Below, piece by piece: positions 1 through 7,818 of a stretch of 24,741 bases of DNA (the first letter of the stretch is position 1; each line of letters begins with the position of its first letter). The DNA is from Thioalkalicoccus limnaeus (GTDB lineage Bacteria > Pseudomonadota > Gammaproteobacteria > Chromatiales > Chromatiaceae). The DNA is taken from contig NZ_JBDKXB010000036.1 of NCBI RefSeq assembly GCF_041197575.1, forward strand, positions 1 to 24,741, written 5' to 3'. A model generated the notes under the pieces. That model was not told where the DNA came from. It made no database searches and worked only from the letters and a program-made list of their open reading frames with translations. A program made the translations under genes and the position numbers.

Positions 1-695
1 GTCTGGGGTGCTGAGCGCGCGCCGCCGCGTGAAGCAGCGGGGAGTCGCCCAGAGGGGGCTTGGTCCAGCGCTCGGCATCCAGGGTGCGCGCCCGCTCGAG
101 GGCCTCGGGGATCAAGGTCGGGGTCCGTTCGATGAGCAAGGTGGGGGCTGCCAGCATGAGCTGGCCGACCTCCGTGAGCAGGTCGCGTTCGGCAAAGGTT
201 TTCCGGCACCCGACCAGCGATGCGACGACTCTCGAGGAGGATCGACAGGTCTGCCTGGGGGGCTGTGGTTACCTCCTGATCGGTATGTCCGATCAGGCCG
301 GCGGTGCGGGCGCCGGGGCGTTGCGTAAGGTGTTCGAGGGTGGCGCGCGGCCCAGCGCCGAGCCCCTGGGTCGTGGGCGCCGTCTGAATGCGCTTGGTCG
401 GTGCCATTAACTCGGTGTAGATCGGGAGCTCTCGACGGAACTCCCTCAGCCAGGCGCCGCCCCCGAGGAAAGGTGCCTGCGCATTGTCGGCCAAGCTCCA
501 GAAGCCCTCGCCAAGATGCTCTACCTGCATGCCGCTGTGCCCGTGCAGCGCCTGAGCGAACGCCTCCCTCTCGGCAAAGCGCCACCCGATCAAGGCGCGC
601 AAAGGCTGCGCGCGCGCAACACCGCGCAGACCGGTGCCCGTGCGAAGATGCAACGGAAGCGTCACTGGATCACCATGGCCGTATAGCAACGCCAT
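1..695 (-). CDS. Open frame running off the left edge, unrecognised, possibly degraded
   Basis: Reading the minus strand from an ATG at 695, there is no stop codon before the window edge, about 231 codons. The first 140 or so codons have protein-like composition, including FAEREAFAQALHG and GEGFWSLADNAQAPFLGG. From about position 215 leftward the residue pattern becomes Arg/Pro/His-rich, while a neighbouring minus frame reads like protein (FAERDLLTEVGQLMLAAPTL, then IPEALERARTLDAERW). This suggests one gene with a frameshift near 215. I do not recognise the family. High GC alone favours long open frames, so coding status is uncertain. It lies just downstream of a transposase remnant on the same strand. 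Confidence 0.3.
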   Translation of the reverse strand, partial: MALLYGHGDPVTLPLHLRTGTGLRGVARAQPLRALIGWRFAEREAFAQALHGHSGMQVEHLGEGFWSLADNAQAPFLGGGAWLREFRRELPIYTELMAPTKRIQTAPTTQGLGAGPRATLEHLTQRPGARTAGLIGHTDQEVTTAPQADLSILLESRRIAGRVPENLCRTRPAHGGRPAHAGSPHLAHRTDPDLDPRGPRAGAHPGCRALDQAPSGRLPAASRGGARSAPQ

Positions 696-889
696 ATTGG
701 GGGCCTCGGCGCCACGCGTCGGGCAGGCTCCTCGGGGGGAACGCCCCGTGCTCCTTTCAGTACGCCTGGTCCGTCGGATCTCGGATGCGCGGCGCGCTGC
801 CGCTTCTCCGGTGCCTTTACCTTCCAGGCATCGCGCGAGCGCTTGAAGAAGCGCACCAGACGCCTCTCTGGGCGTTCGAAGTTATCCAT
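663..889 (-). pseudogene. Remnant of a transposase N-terminus (ISNCY-like)
   Basis: The minus frame from an ATG at 889 begins MDNFERPERRLVRFFKRSRD and continues AWKVKAPEKRQRA. A positively charged helix of the type 'FKxSRDxWKxKA' is, from memory, the usual start of a class of long IS transposases in gammaproteobacteria and cyanobacteria. After about 35 residues the reading degenerates into Pro/Arg-rich sequence and ends at a stop after 75 codons, far short of a complete transposase of 400 or more residues. I read it as a decayed 5' fragment. The family name is inferred and not verified by a search. Confidence 0.4.
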
Positions 890-1414
890 CGTTCCTCACT
901 CTGTACAGACCGGCGCCCAGCGCGCTACACCCGCGGGTACCCCTGTTACTTCGCTCCGCTATCTATCATGCTACGCACAATCGCAGTTGGGCTGCACCTG
1001 TTTTCCGATGAACCGGCATGTCCAGGGCCTCTCCGGTAGTGCGTACCGGTGCTGAAGACCTCGCTGCTCAGGACGACGACCCCGTGATGCGCCGTGGAGG
1101 GCGAGTGTGACCCGGCGGGCCCGATTCGGGTCCGGCAGTCCCGCCTCGGCGAGAACCGGCTCCTGGAAGCGATCTGCACCGATTGCCCGCCGGCTCGTAT
1201 CGCCACTCATGGCGCACCTCTTCGTGCCTGTCGCATGCCTGAACAACCACATTTGCGGCGCAGGTGCGGCGCTTTCCAGGCCCCTAAGCGTCCCGAGGTC
1301 ACAATGCATAGGTCGCCAGGTGCTACCCCGGCCGCAGGATCGAGCGCGTATGACCCGACCCCCCGTGCAACGCATGGCCCGCCGCTCGAATGCCACAGCG
1401 GCTCGGGCCGCGGA
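890..1414. other. Stretch without a recognisable gene
   Basis: Open frames on both strands here are short or Arg/Pro-rich in the way out-of-frame GC-rich DNA is. I see no domain, RNA gene or repeat. It lies between two transposase remnants and is probably decayed mobile-element DNA. Confidence 0.4.
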
Positions 1415-1590
1415 CGTGCTGAGAAACAACGGGTCCAGCCGGCCTTCGGCATCATCAAGTGCTTGATCGGGTCCCGCCAGTTCATCGTCCGCGGTCCGGA
1501 CAAGGTTCGAGGCGACTGGATCCTGGTTTGCCTGGCGTGGAACTTAAAGCGCATAGCGGCATTGCGTCCGGAATTAAGGCAAAGCGACGG
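1415..1590 (+). pseudogene. C-terminal remnant of a DDE transposase (IS1182/IS5-like)
   Basis: The + frame through 1415-1590 reads RAEKQRVQPAFGIIK, then GSRQFIVRGPDKVRGDWILV and CLAWNLKRIA. This closely follows the C-terminal signature of IS1182/IS5-group DDE transposases, 'VEPVFGxIK...GFRQFxLRGLxKVxGEWxLVCxAxNLKR', which carries the catalytic glutamate at the start (VEPVFG). Here that Glu is replaced (VQPAFG). Upstream in the same frame there is no recognisable N-terminal or central part, and downstream the frame drifts into unrelated sequence. It is therefore an inactive fragment embedded in a longer chance frame (1094-2020). Confidence 0.6.
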
Positions 1591-2330
1591 GAATACTGCG
1601 CGTCTTCCCGATATGTGCATCGTTTGCGCACTAAATGCCCCTTCAATGGAGTCCGAACGGGCATTCGTAAGGCTAAGTCCGGCCGGTTGCTCGGCTCGAT
1701 CATCGAGGTCGCGCTGGCTGTCATCAGCGAGGGTATGGGCAGCCGTGGGGTGGGCGAGGTTACGGAAGCGGTCGGACGCAACAACGAGGCACGCATCGCC
1801 TGAACCGTCATTTTACTCCGCCGAACGGCGGTCTTTCACAGAGCGCAAGGTGGTATCTTTGACGTCATGCCCCGCACAGCCCAACTCCACTCTGATCCTC
1901 GGGACCGACTGGCAAGGCGGTGTCGTTTCGTTACTGGGGCGCACGTCTTCTTTCGGTCGGTTGCGGCGGGTCAGGAGGCACTCGTTCAGGGCTTCCGCCG
2001 GGTCGACGGTAAGGCGGTGATGGATCTGCCCAGGCTCTGCTCAGGAATCCTCAGTCAGTATCATCCTGGTGCGGCTTGTGGACGACGACAGGGCTTGCGT
2101 CCTCGCGCGTCACCGGGGCCGACGAGTGTTCGATCGCCTTCTTGTCAGCGCGGGCGCAAGCTGAGAATAAGATACCCGGTAATTGTCGCTGGCGCGACCA
2201 CGCGGGAGCTGTCCAGCCTTGTTAGTGACCCGGTGTCACTGGGCAGGGTCAGAGCATCAAGTTTCTCTGGAAAGTCTGATAGAATCACCGGCGGTACTAG
2301 CCAGGACATTGTTTGTTCTTAGTTTGCTAC
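1591..2330. other. Gene-free stretch upstream of the polysaccharide locus
   Basis: No convincing coding frame. The + frames in 1591-1803 and 1867-2322 lack any motif I know and have the composition of chance frames. GC content falls toward the right end, and the promoter candidate and micro-ORF for the locus lie there. Confidence 0.4.
2277..2285 (+). promoter_or_regulatory. Candidate extended -10 promoter for the polysaccharide locus
   Basis: The sequence TGATAGAAT matches an extended -10 element (TGnTATAAT) with one mismatch in the hexamer. No good -35 is visible 16-18 bases upstream, which is tolerated for extended -10 promoters. It lies about 100 bases before the first gene of the locus, in a less GC-rich patch. 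Predicted from sequence only. Confidence 0.25.
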
Positions 2331-2349
2331 TGTGATGTGGGAGGCGAAC

Positions 2350-2379
2350 ATGGAAAATAGAGTGCGACGGCGCGGATGA
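2350..2379 (+). CDS. Micro-ORF (9 codons) with strong ribosome binding site
   Basis: GGGAGG at 2339-2344 sits five bases before ATG 2350, the best SD spacing anywhere near the start of the locus. The frame reads MENRVRRRG and stops at TGA 2377-2379, five bases before the GTG start of the glycosyltransferase at 2384, which lacks an SD of its own. An in-frame ATG at 2335 would extend it by five codons. It may be a leader that loads ribosomes for translational coupling. It could also be the scar of an earlier start. No function is claimed for the peptide. Confidence 0.3.
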   Translation: MENRVRRRG

Positions 2380-2383
2380 TTCA

Positions 2384-3394
2384 GTGAGAACGCTAGTATC
2401 CATTCTCATCCCTGCGTTTAACGCCGAGCGCTATATCGGTGAGACGTTAGCGTCCGCGCTGAACCAAACGTGGGAAAAGAAAGAGATAATCGTCGTCGAT
2501 GACGGGTCAAGCGACGAGACCTTGCGAATTGCAAAAACCTTCGAAAGAGCGAACCTGAAAGTCATTAGTCAAGAGAACAAGGGGGCAAGCGCAGCGAGGA
2601 ATGTCGCGCTATCGGTCGCCCAGGGTGATCTCATTCAGTGGCTCGACGCTGATGATCTTTTGGCACCGGACAAACTCGCGCACCAAGTGACATTGTACAG
2701 GAACTGTATCGGAGGGAGAGTCCTGATTTCTGGGGCTTTCGGTACGTTCCACGTTAACCCGCAAAGGGCGAGATTCCGGCCTCACTCGTTGTGGCAAGAT
2801 CTTGCTCCAGCGGAGTTTCTGTTTCGCATCTGTACCGAAAACATTTGGATGAATCCGGCCGTGTGGTTGGTTAGTCGAGGTATCGCGGAAGCAGCCGGTC
2901 CTTGGGACGAGCGCCTTACTCTCGATGATGACGGAGAGTATTTTTCACGGGTGGTGGCATCATCTGAAATGATCAGATTCTGTCCGGAGGCGAAAGCTTA
3001 TTACCGGCAGCATCACACGGGCAGCTTGAGTAGGGACGTTTCGCAGCGTGGCTGCGAGTCCTTACTCTTGTCCCTTCAGTTGCGGATTCGGCAATTACGA
3101 AAACTCGAGGACAGCGAGCGGACCCGGCGAGCGTGCGTGCATCTCCTGCAAACCTGGCTAGATTATTTCTACCCAGAGAAGAAGGATTTGTTGCGGCAAG
3201 TATACGGGCTCGCGGGGGAGTTGGGTGGGACACTGACGGTGCCGCCCTTGAGCTGGAAGTATGTCCCGGTGCGGGCGATGTTCGGATGGCCCGCAGCAAA
3301 AAAGGCGCGGCGTCTTGTTTCCAATGCGAAGCTGTCCGCGCGGGTTCGTATTGATGGGTGGCTGCGGCCTTCGGTGCGAAGTTGGCGCTGGTGA
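2384..3394 (+). CDS. Glycosyltransferase family 2
   Basis: Inverting GT-A glycosyltransferase of 336 residues, expected at the cytoplasmic membrane transferring a sugar from a nucleotide donor to a lipid-linked glycan. The N-terminal half is canonical: VSILIPAFNAERYIGETL at residue 4, the nucleotide-binding DDGSSDET around 42, ENKGASAARN around 64 and the metal-binding DADD around 91. The C-terminal half, about 230-336, is basic and of unknown fold. The start is GTG with no strong SD; coupling to the preceding micro-ORF is plausible. It is the first gene of the + strand locus. Donor and acceptor cannot be read from sequence. Confidence 0.9.
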   Translation: MRTLVSILIPAFNAERYIGETLASALNQTWEKKEIIVVDDGSSDETLRIAKTFERANLKVISQENKGASAARNVALSVAQGDLIQWLDADDLLAPDKLAHQVTLYRNCIGGRVLISGAFGTFHVNPQRARFRPHSLWQDLAPAEFLFRICTENIWMNPAVWLVSRGIAEAAGPWDERLTLDDDGEYFSRVVASSEMIRFCPEAKAYYRQHHTGSLSRDVSQRGCESLLLSLQLRIRQLRKLEDSERTRRACVHLLQTWLDYFYPEKKDLLRQVYGLAGELGGTLTVPPLSWKYVPVRAMFGWPAAKKARRLVSNAKLSARVRIDGWLRPSVRSWRW

Positions 3395-3435
3395 GCAGGC
3401 AACCGTTTTTGGCAGATAGGCAGGGGTGGGCTTAG

Positions 3436-4386
3436 ATGACGTCTCGCGTTTGGGTCACAGGGTTTGGTGGTTTCATGGGTAGCCACCTCGTCGACTTGCT
3501 TGAGCGAAACGGGCATCAGGTGCTGGGGACGTACTTCCCGCCCACGGCGAAGGTGGGGAGAACGGCGGTTAGAGGCAAGGTGGGGGAGTGTGACGTTCGA
3601 GATCGGGACAAAGTACGGTCACTGGTGGAAGAGTTTCGACCTGAAAAGATCTACCATCTTGCGGCGCAGAGCTACCCGGTCGTGTCCTGGGCAGATCCTT
3701 GGTATACACTTGAGACTAACGTGATCGGTACGACGAATATCTTTGAAGCTGTCAAGGCGGTTGGCGTCCAGTGTCGGATACTCAATGCTTGCAGCAGCGC
3801 AGAGTACGGCATGGTGCGCGAGGATGACGTACCGGTCAAAGAGGGAAGGGTGCTCAGGCCGCTGCATCCCTACGGCGTCTCGAAGGTATCGCAAGAACTG
3901 CTTGCGGTTCAATATTTCGAGAATTTCGGTATCGAGTCTGTTTCTGTGCGGATTTTCAATACCACTGGGCCAGGTAAGGTCAATGATGTCTGTTCGGAGT
4001 TCACCAAACGGCTGGTAGAGATTGAGAAGGGTATCGATATCAGTGGAACCCTAAGGGTGGGTAACCTGGATGCGCGGCGTGCCATAACGGATGTGAGGGA
4101 TGTTATTCGTGCGTTCGACCTGGCGCTCGATCTCGCGACACCAGGGGAAGTCTATAATCTCAGTGGATCTACGGTCTATCGAATCCAGGAGATTGTCGAG
4201 ATGTTGCGTGGCATGGTGGACAGGGATTTCGAAGTAAAGCAAGACCCGGCGCTGATGAGGCCGACGGATGAGCCAATCATTTTCGGAGACAGCACCAAGT
4301 TCAAGAAGGAGACGGGGTGGAGAGAGGAGATTCCTTTGGATGTGACCCTCAGAGACATGCTGGATTATTGGCGGAAGGCATTGTAG
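3436..4386 (+). CDS. SDR-family NDP-sugar 4,6-dehydratase, probably acting on GDP-heptose
   Basis: Extended short-chain dehydrogenase of 316 residues. The NAD(P)-binding glycine motif TGFGGFMG is at residues 8-15, SSAEYG at 120-125 supplies the Ser/Glu catalytic pair, and YGVSK at 146-150 is the YxxxK motif. Overall it resembles GDP-mannose 4,6-dehydratases. All the GDP-manno-heptose genes lie directly downstream. In Yersinia and Campylobacter the comparable neighbour is DmhA/WcbK, GDP-manno-heptose 4,6-dehydratase, so I infer the same substrate here. No partner 4-reductase or epimerase is seen in the window. Alternatives are plain GDP-mannose dehydratase or a 4-reductase (RMD type). Confidence 0.8.
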   Translation: MTSRVWVTGFGGFMGSHLVDLLERNGHQVLGTYFPPTAKVGRTAVRGKVGECDVRDRDKVRSLVEEFRPEKIYHLAAQSYPVVSWADPWYTLETNVIGTTNIFEAVKAVGVQCRILNACSSAEYGMVREDDVPVKEGRVLRPLHPYGVSKVSQELLAVQYFENFGIESVSVRIFNTTGPGKVNDVCSEFTKRLVEIEKGIDISGTLRVGNLDARRAITDVRDVIRAFDLALDLATPGEVYNLSGSTVYRIQEIVEMLRGMVDRDFEVKQDPALMRPTDEPIIFGDSTKFKKETGWREEIPLDVTLRDMLDYWRKAL

Positions 4387-4434
4387 GTCTATGGAACTCG
4401 GTATGTTGGCGCAGAATCTGATTGGGTTGGTGAT

Positions 4435-5214
4435 GTGACTGACGGCGCGCAGTTGACGGGCGTAATCCTCGCCGGTGGACTTGGAACCCGGCTTCGCTCA
4501 GTCGTGAGTGGCCAGCCCAAGGTCCTGGCGGAGGTTGCCGGTCGGCCGTTCCTGGGGTATCTGCTCGATCAGCTTGCCGGGTGGGGGTTTTCGCAGGTGG
4601 TGCTCTGTACTGGATACCTCGGCGAACAGATTGAGGAAGAATTTGGAGACAGATATGGCGGACTTAGGATTCAATATTCCCGCGAGGTGACGCCGTTGGG
4701 GACCGGAGGCGCTCTCCGTCTCGCTGCAGGCCTAATTGAGTCAAGCACTGTTTTGGTCCTGAACGGGGACTCTTATTGCGATGCGGACTTGGGGGGGGTT
4801 CATCAGGCACACCAGGGTCGGTGTGCGAAAGCCACTCTACTGTTGACGCGAGTGGCGGACGCCAGTCGGTTCGGTAGGGTTCAGGTGGACGCTATGGGGC
4901 GAATTCTGAATTTCGATGAGAAGACCTCAGATTCCGGGCCCGGACTCGTCAATGCCGGCCTGTATCTCATCGAGACGAGCCTGTTGCGCGATATTCCGAC
5001 GGAGGGGCCCGTGTCTTTGGAACGGGATGTCTTCCCGACCTGGATTGCGGGTCAGTTCTATGGTTATGAGACGTCCTCGGCATTCTTGGATATCGGTACA
5101 CCGGAATCCTACGCGGCGGCGGAGGCGTTTCTTTCGGATGTGAGCCGGCGGCAAACATATCTCGCGCGTCGCAGCGAAGCCAGCGGCTACCCTAGCTCGG
5201 GTCCAGAGCGCTGA
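4435..5214 (+). CDS. hddC: D-glycero-alpha-D-manno-heptose 1-phosphate guanylyltransferase (HddC-like)
   Basis: Nucleotidyltransferase of the NTP_transferase family, 259 residues. The signature GVILAGGLGTRLR followed by QPKVLAEVAGRPF is at the N-terminus, VLNGDSYCDADL is around 104 (metal-binding Asp), and NAGLYL and DIGTPESY are in the C-terminal half. Length and motifs fit HddC, which makes GDP-heptose from heptose 1-phosphate and GTP. A hexose-1-phosphate transferase is possible from the fold alone, but linkage to gmhA, hddA and gmhB favours the heptose substrate. The start is GTG 4435; an ATG overlapping it is followed at once by a stop. The last 30 residues are polar and probably disordered. 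Confidence 0.8.
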   Translation: MTDGAQLTGVILAGGLGTRLRSVVSGQPKVLAEVAGRPFLGYLLDQLAGWGFSQVVLCTGYLGEQIEEEFGDRYGGLRIQYSREVTPLGTGGALRLAAGLIESSTVLVLNGDSYCDADLGGVHQAHQGRCAKATLLLTRVADASRFGRVQVDAMGRILNFDEKTSDSGPGLVNAGLYLIETSLLRDIPTEGPVSLERDVFPTWIAGQFYGYETSSAFLDIGTPESYAAAEAFLSDVSRRQTYLARRSEASGYPSSGPER

Positions 5215-5475
5215 TACGGAGCATTTAGGCAACGTCGAGGTTGGAACCGATGAGGTCATTCTGCGATTCTCGACGAATCAGGGCGGCGGCGTGGCGAAAG
5301 TCATCAGTGCGAGGGGTGTCTCATGGACCCGACGCTTCTTCGTTCGATTCCGTGCTGTGGGTTAGTCTCCCTGTAATGAGACATGTTTCTCGCGCGACTG
5401 CCGGACGAGCTCTACGGGCTCCGCGCGAGGGCGTTACCGGGGCTCGAGCACGTCCGACGCCTACGCGAAGACCAA

Positions 5476-6053
5476 ATGATTCTTTGTCGGATGCTGTGGG
5501 ACACGAACGAAAGCCGGCGCCGTTTTGTCCTGCTGGACCCTGACGGAACGATCATCACCGAGAGGCGCTATCTCGCGGACCCAGCGGGTGCTGAGCAGCT
5601 GCCGGGTGCCGGAGCCGGATTGAGGAGGATGAAGGTGCTCGGGTTGGGGCTCGTGGTCATCACCAGCCAATCCGGCGTCGCGCGTGGTTTCGTCGATGTG
5701 CCTCAACTGGACCGGATTCATGCTCGGCTGAGTGACCTCCTTCGGCAAGAGGGGGCGATCTGGATGGGATCTATTGTTGCCCCCATCGGCCGGAAGCGGG
5801 GTGCGACTGCCGCAAGCCTGATGTGGTGTTACCGCACACGGCAGCCGCAGAGCAGGGGTTCGAACCGGAAGATGGGTTCGGCATAGGGCATAAGGACTGT
5901 GACATCGAGATGGGGCGGCGTCTTGGTGCGACCATCTTCCTTGTCCTGACCGGATATGGACAGCACACCGTATCCACAGCACGGACGCAGCCGGCATGGG
6001 TGGTCGCAGATCTGGATCAGGCGGCCAACAGAATCGGGCGTCCAATCGCATAA
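5476..6053 (+). pseudogene. gmhB: Heptose 1,7-bisphosphate phosphatase (GmhB-like), frameshifted
   Basis: HAD-family phosphatase split over two frames. The first frame gives motif I (FVLLDPDGTII), then AGLRRMKVLGLGLVVIT with SQSGVARG (motif II) and DRIHARLSDLLRQEG. Just after a run of five G at 5751-5755 it goes out of frame and stops at 5886. The -1 frame from about 5757 resumes the family exactly: LDGIYCCPHRPEAG and CDCRKP form the zinc loop with the motif III Lys, and the frame runs to TAA 6051-6053. One added G restores a single product. Motif IV reads GIGHKDCDIEMG where the family has GD(K), so a metal-binding Asp is His. The start (ATG 5476, 5491 or 5383) is uncertain. Likely inactive. 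Confidence 0.8.
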
Positions 6054-6068
6054 GAGAGGTTGAACAGG

Positions 6069-6668
6069 GTGAACACCGACCAGTTCAGCGAGATAGCTAA
6101 ATTGCACCTGCTGCAAAGCGCAGCGACGAAGCAACGGCTGGCAGAGAGCGAGCTGGCGCCAATCGTGAGCGCTGCTCAGCTCCTGTCCGCTTCATTCGAG
6201 TCCGGTGGCAAAGTAATGCTGTGCGGGAATGGCGGCAGTGCGGCAGACTGTCAGCACATCGCCGCCGAATTCGTCAGTGTCCTGACGCAGGAGTTCAAAC
6301 GCCCGGGACTGAAGGCGATCGCGTTGACGACCGACACCTCGCTTTTGACAGCCTATGCCAATGACTTCGGCTTTGACGGCATATTTGCCCGGCAGGTGGA
6401 GACCCTGGGAGCGCCGGGTGATACGCTGATCGGCATCAGTACCAGCGGCAACTCCAAGAACGTAATTCAGGCGGTCGAATCCGCAAGAAAACTCAAGATG
6501 CGAATGATCGGTTTGACGGGGAGCGGCGGCCGACTACGTGACCTAGTTGATGTCGTAATTTCGGTTCCCAGTCAGAGTACACAGCATATTCAGGAAGCAC
6601 ACATTACCATCGGTCACATCCTGTGCGATCTGGTCGAGCGGCATATGTTCGACAAAAATACGGGGTAG
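6069..6668 (+). CDS. gmhA: Sedoheptulose 7-phosphate isomerase
   Basis: SIS-domain isomerase of about 199 residues, typical for GmhA, converting sedoheptulose 7-phosphate to D-glycero-D-manno-heptose 7-phosphate, the first step of heptose nucleotide synthesis. Diagnostic segments are MLCGNGGSAADCQHIAAEFV (phosphosugar-binding loop), ISTSGNSKNV, GLTGSGG, and the C-terminal QEAHITIGHILCDLVE with active-site Glu and His. I prefer GTG 6069, ten bases after the SD-like GAGAGG at 6054-6059; TTG 6060 would sit directly on that SD. It begins right after the gmhB remnant and is followed four bases later by the kinase, so it is operonic. Confidence 0.92.
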   Translation: MNTDQFSEIAKLHLLQSAATKQRLAESELAPIVSAAQLLSASFESGGKVMLCGNGGSAADCQHIAAEFVSVLTQEFKRPGLKAIALTTDTSLLTAYANDFGFDGIFARQVETLGAPGDTLIGISTSGNSKNVIQAVESARKLKMRMIGLTGSGGRLRDLVDVVISVPSQSTQHIQEAHITIGHILCDLVERHMFDKNTG

Positions 6669-6672
6669 GCCC

Positions 6673-7737
6673 ATGATTATCAGTAGGACGCCCTTTCGCA
6701 TCTCCTTCTTCGGCGGTGGCACCGATTATCCCGGGTGGTACCGCAAGTACGGGGGGAGCGTATTGGTCACAACGATCGACAAATACTGCTACCTTGCGTG
6801 CCGATACTACCCACCGTTTTTCGATCACCGGTTCCGAATCTCTTACATTAGGAGTGAGAACTGTGCCGCCGTGGCAGACATCTCCCACCCAGCTGTCCGT
6901 GGCGTGCTCCAGCATCTCAACTGGGACCGGGGGCTTGAGATCCACCATGTGGCGGACCTGCCCGCGCGCGGAGGCATGGGCTCTAGCTCATCTTTCACGG
7001 TGGGTCTGCTGCACGCCCTGTATGGCCTGAAGGGTCAGATGCGCACCAAAGCGCAGTTGACGGAAGAGAGCGTTTACATCGAGCAGGATGTGCTGAAAGA
7101 GACTGTTGGATCGCAGGACCAGACCGCGGCCGCCTATGGTGGGCTGAACCATGTTACATTCTCGACCAACGGGGAGATCCTTGTCAGGCCCCTTACGCTC
7201 ACAGCGGAGCGCATCAGGGAGCTTGAGTCACACCTAATGCTGTTCTACACGGGGATCAAGCGAACGGCTTCCGATGTGGCACAGAGCTATGTCGAGAACA
7301 TCGAGGATAAGAGGCGGCACCTGGAAGGGCTTTCTCGACTTGTTGGGGAAGCCATGGAGACCCTCTACAGCGATCGCGATATCACGGCGTTTGGTCGACT
7401 GCTCGACCAGTCTTGGCGCATCAAGCGATCATTTAGCGGAAAGGTGTCTAATACCCATGTGGATAGAATTTATGAGGCTGCCATCAGGGCTGGCGCGATT
7501 GGCGGGAAAATCCTTGGTGCCGGGGGCGGCGGATTCATGGTGCTCTTCGTGCCGCCCGACGGCCAACAGCAGGTGCGCGAGGAGCTGAAGGACTTCATTC
7601 ACGTGCCGTTCCGCTTCGAGTCCACCGGGAGCCAGATCATCTTTTACGATCCAGAGCAGGATTTTGCTTTCTTGGATGGCGAGCGTAACGGGCGTCAGAT
7701 GCAGGAGTTCCGGGAGCTTGATTCCTTGGTGCCCTAA
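6673..7737 (+). CDS. hddA: D-glycero-alpha-D-manno-heptose 7-phosphate kinase
   Basis: GHMP-family kinase of 354 residues, phosphorylating heptose 7-phosphate at C1 in the GDP-heptose branch. The N-terminus ISRTPFRISFFGGGTDYPGW is typical of HddA. The ATP loop is LPARGGMGSSSSFTVG near residue 96, the segment ETVGSQDQTAAAYGG near 145 carries the catalytic Asp, and GGKILGAGGGGFMVLF lies near 278. The length equals that of characterised HddA proteins. The start ATG 6673 lies four bases after the gmhA stop. All expected motifs are intact, in contrast to the phosphatase gene upstream. Adjacent gmhA and hddC make the assignment firm at pathway level. Confidence 0.92.
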   Translation: MIISRTPFRISFFGGGTDYPGWYRKYGGSVLVTTIDKYCYLACRYYPPFFDHRFRISYIRSENCAAVADISHPAVRGVLQHLNWDRGLEIHHVADLPARGGMGSSSSFTVGLLHALYGLKGQMRTKAQLTEESVYIEQDVLKETVGSQDQTAAAYGGLNHVTFSTNGEILVRPLTLTAERIRELESHLMLFYTGIKRTASDVAQSYVENIEDKRRHLEGLSRLVGEAMETLYSDRDITAFGRLLDQSWRIKRSFSGKVSNTHVDRIYEAAIRAGAIGGKILGAGGGGFMVLFVPPDGQQQVREELKDFIHVPFRFESTGSQIIFYDPEQDFAFLDGERNGRQMQEFRELDSLVP

Positions 7738-7818
7738 GCTTCACGGCCAGGGCTCGGAGCGGCCACCCGCGTCCTCGACACGCAGAAGAGATCAAGCCAC
7801 GGTTCAGGAACTCGTAGG

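Noticed and set aside
112..585. A 157-codon minus-strand frame
   Set aside because: Arg/Pro/His/Ser-rich reading typical of a wrong frame; the frame from 695 and the one near 1-215 look more protein-like.
1094..2020. A 308-codon + strand open frame
   Set aside because: Only about 55 codons (1415-1590) look like protein, a transposase remnant; the rest has chance composition.
5241..5543. A 100-codon + frame before gmhB
   Set aside because: Composition is that of a shadow frame and it overlaps the better-supported gmhB N-terminus.
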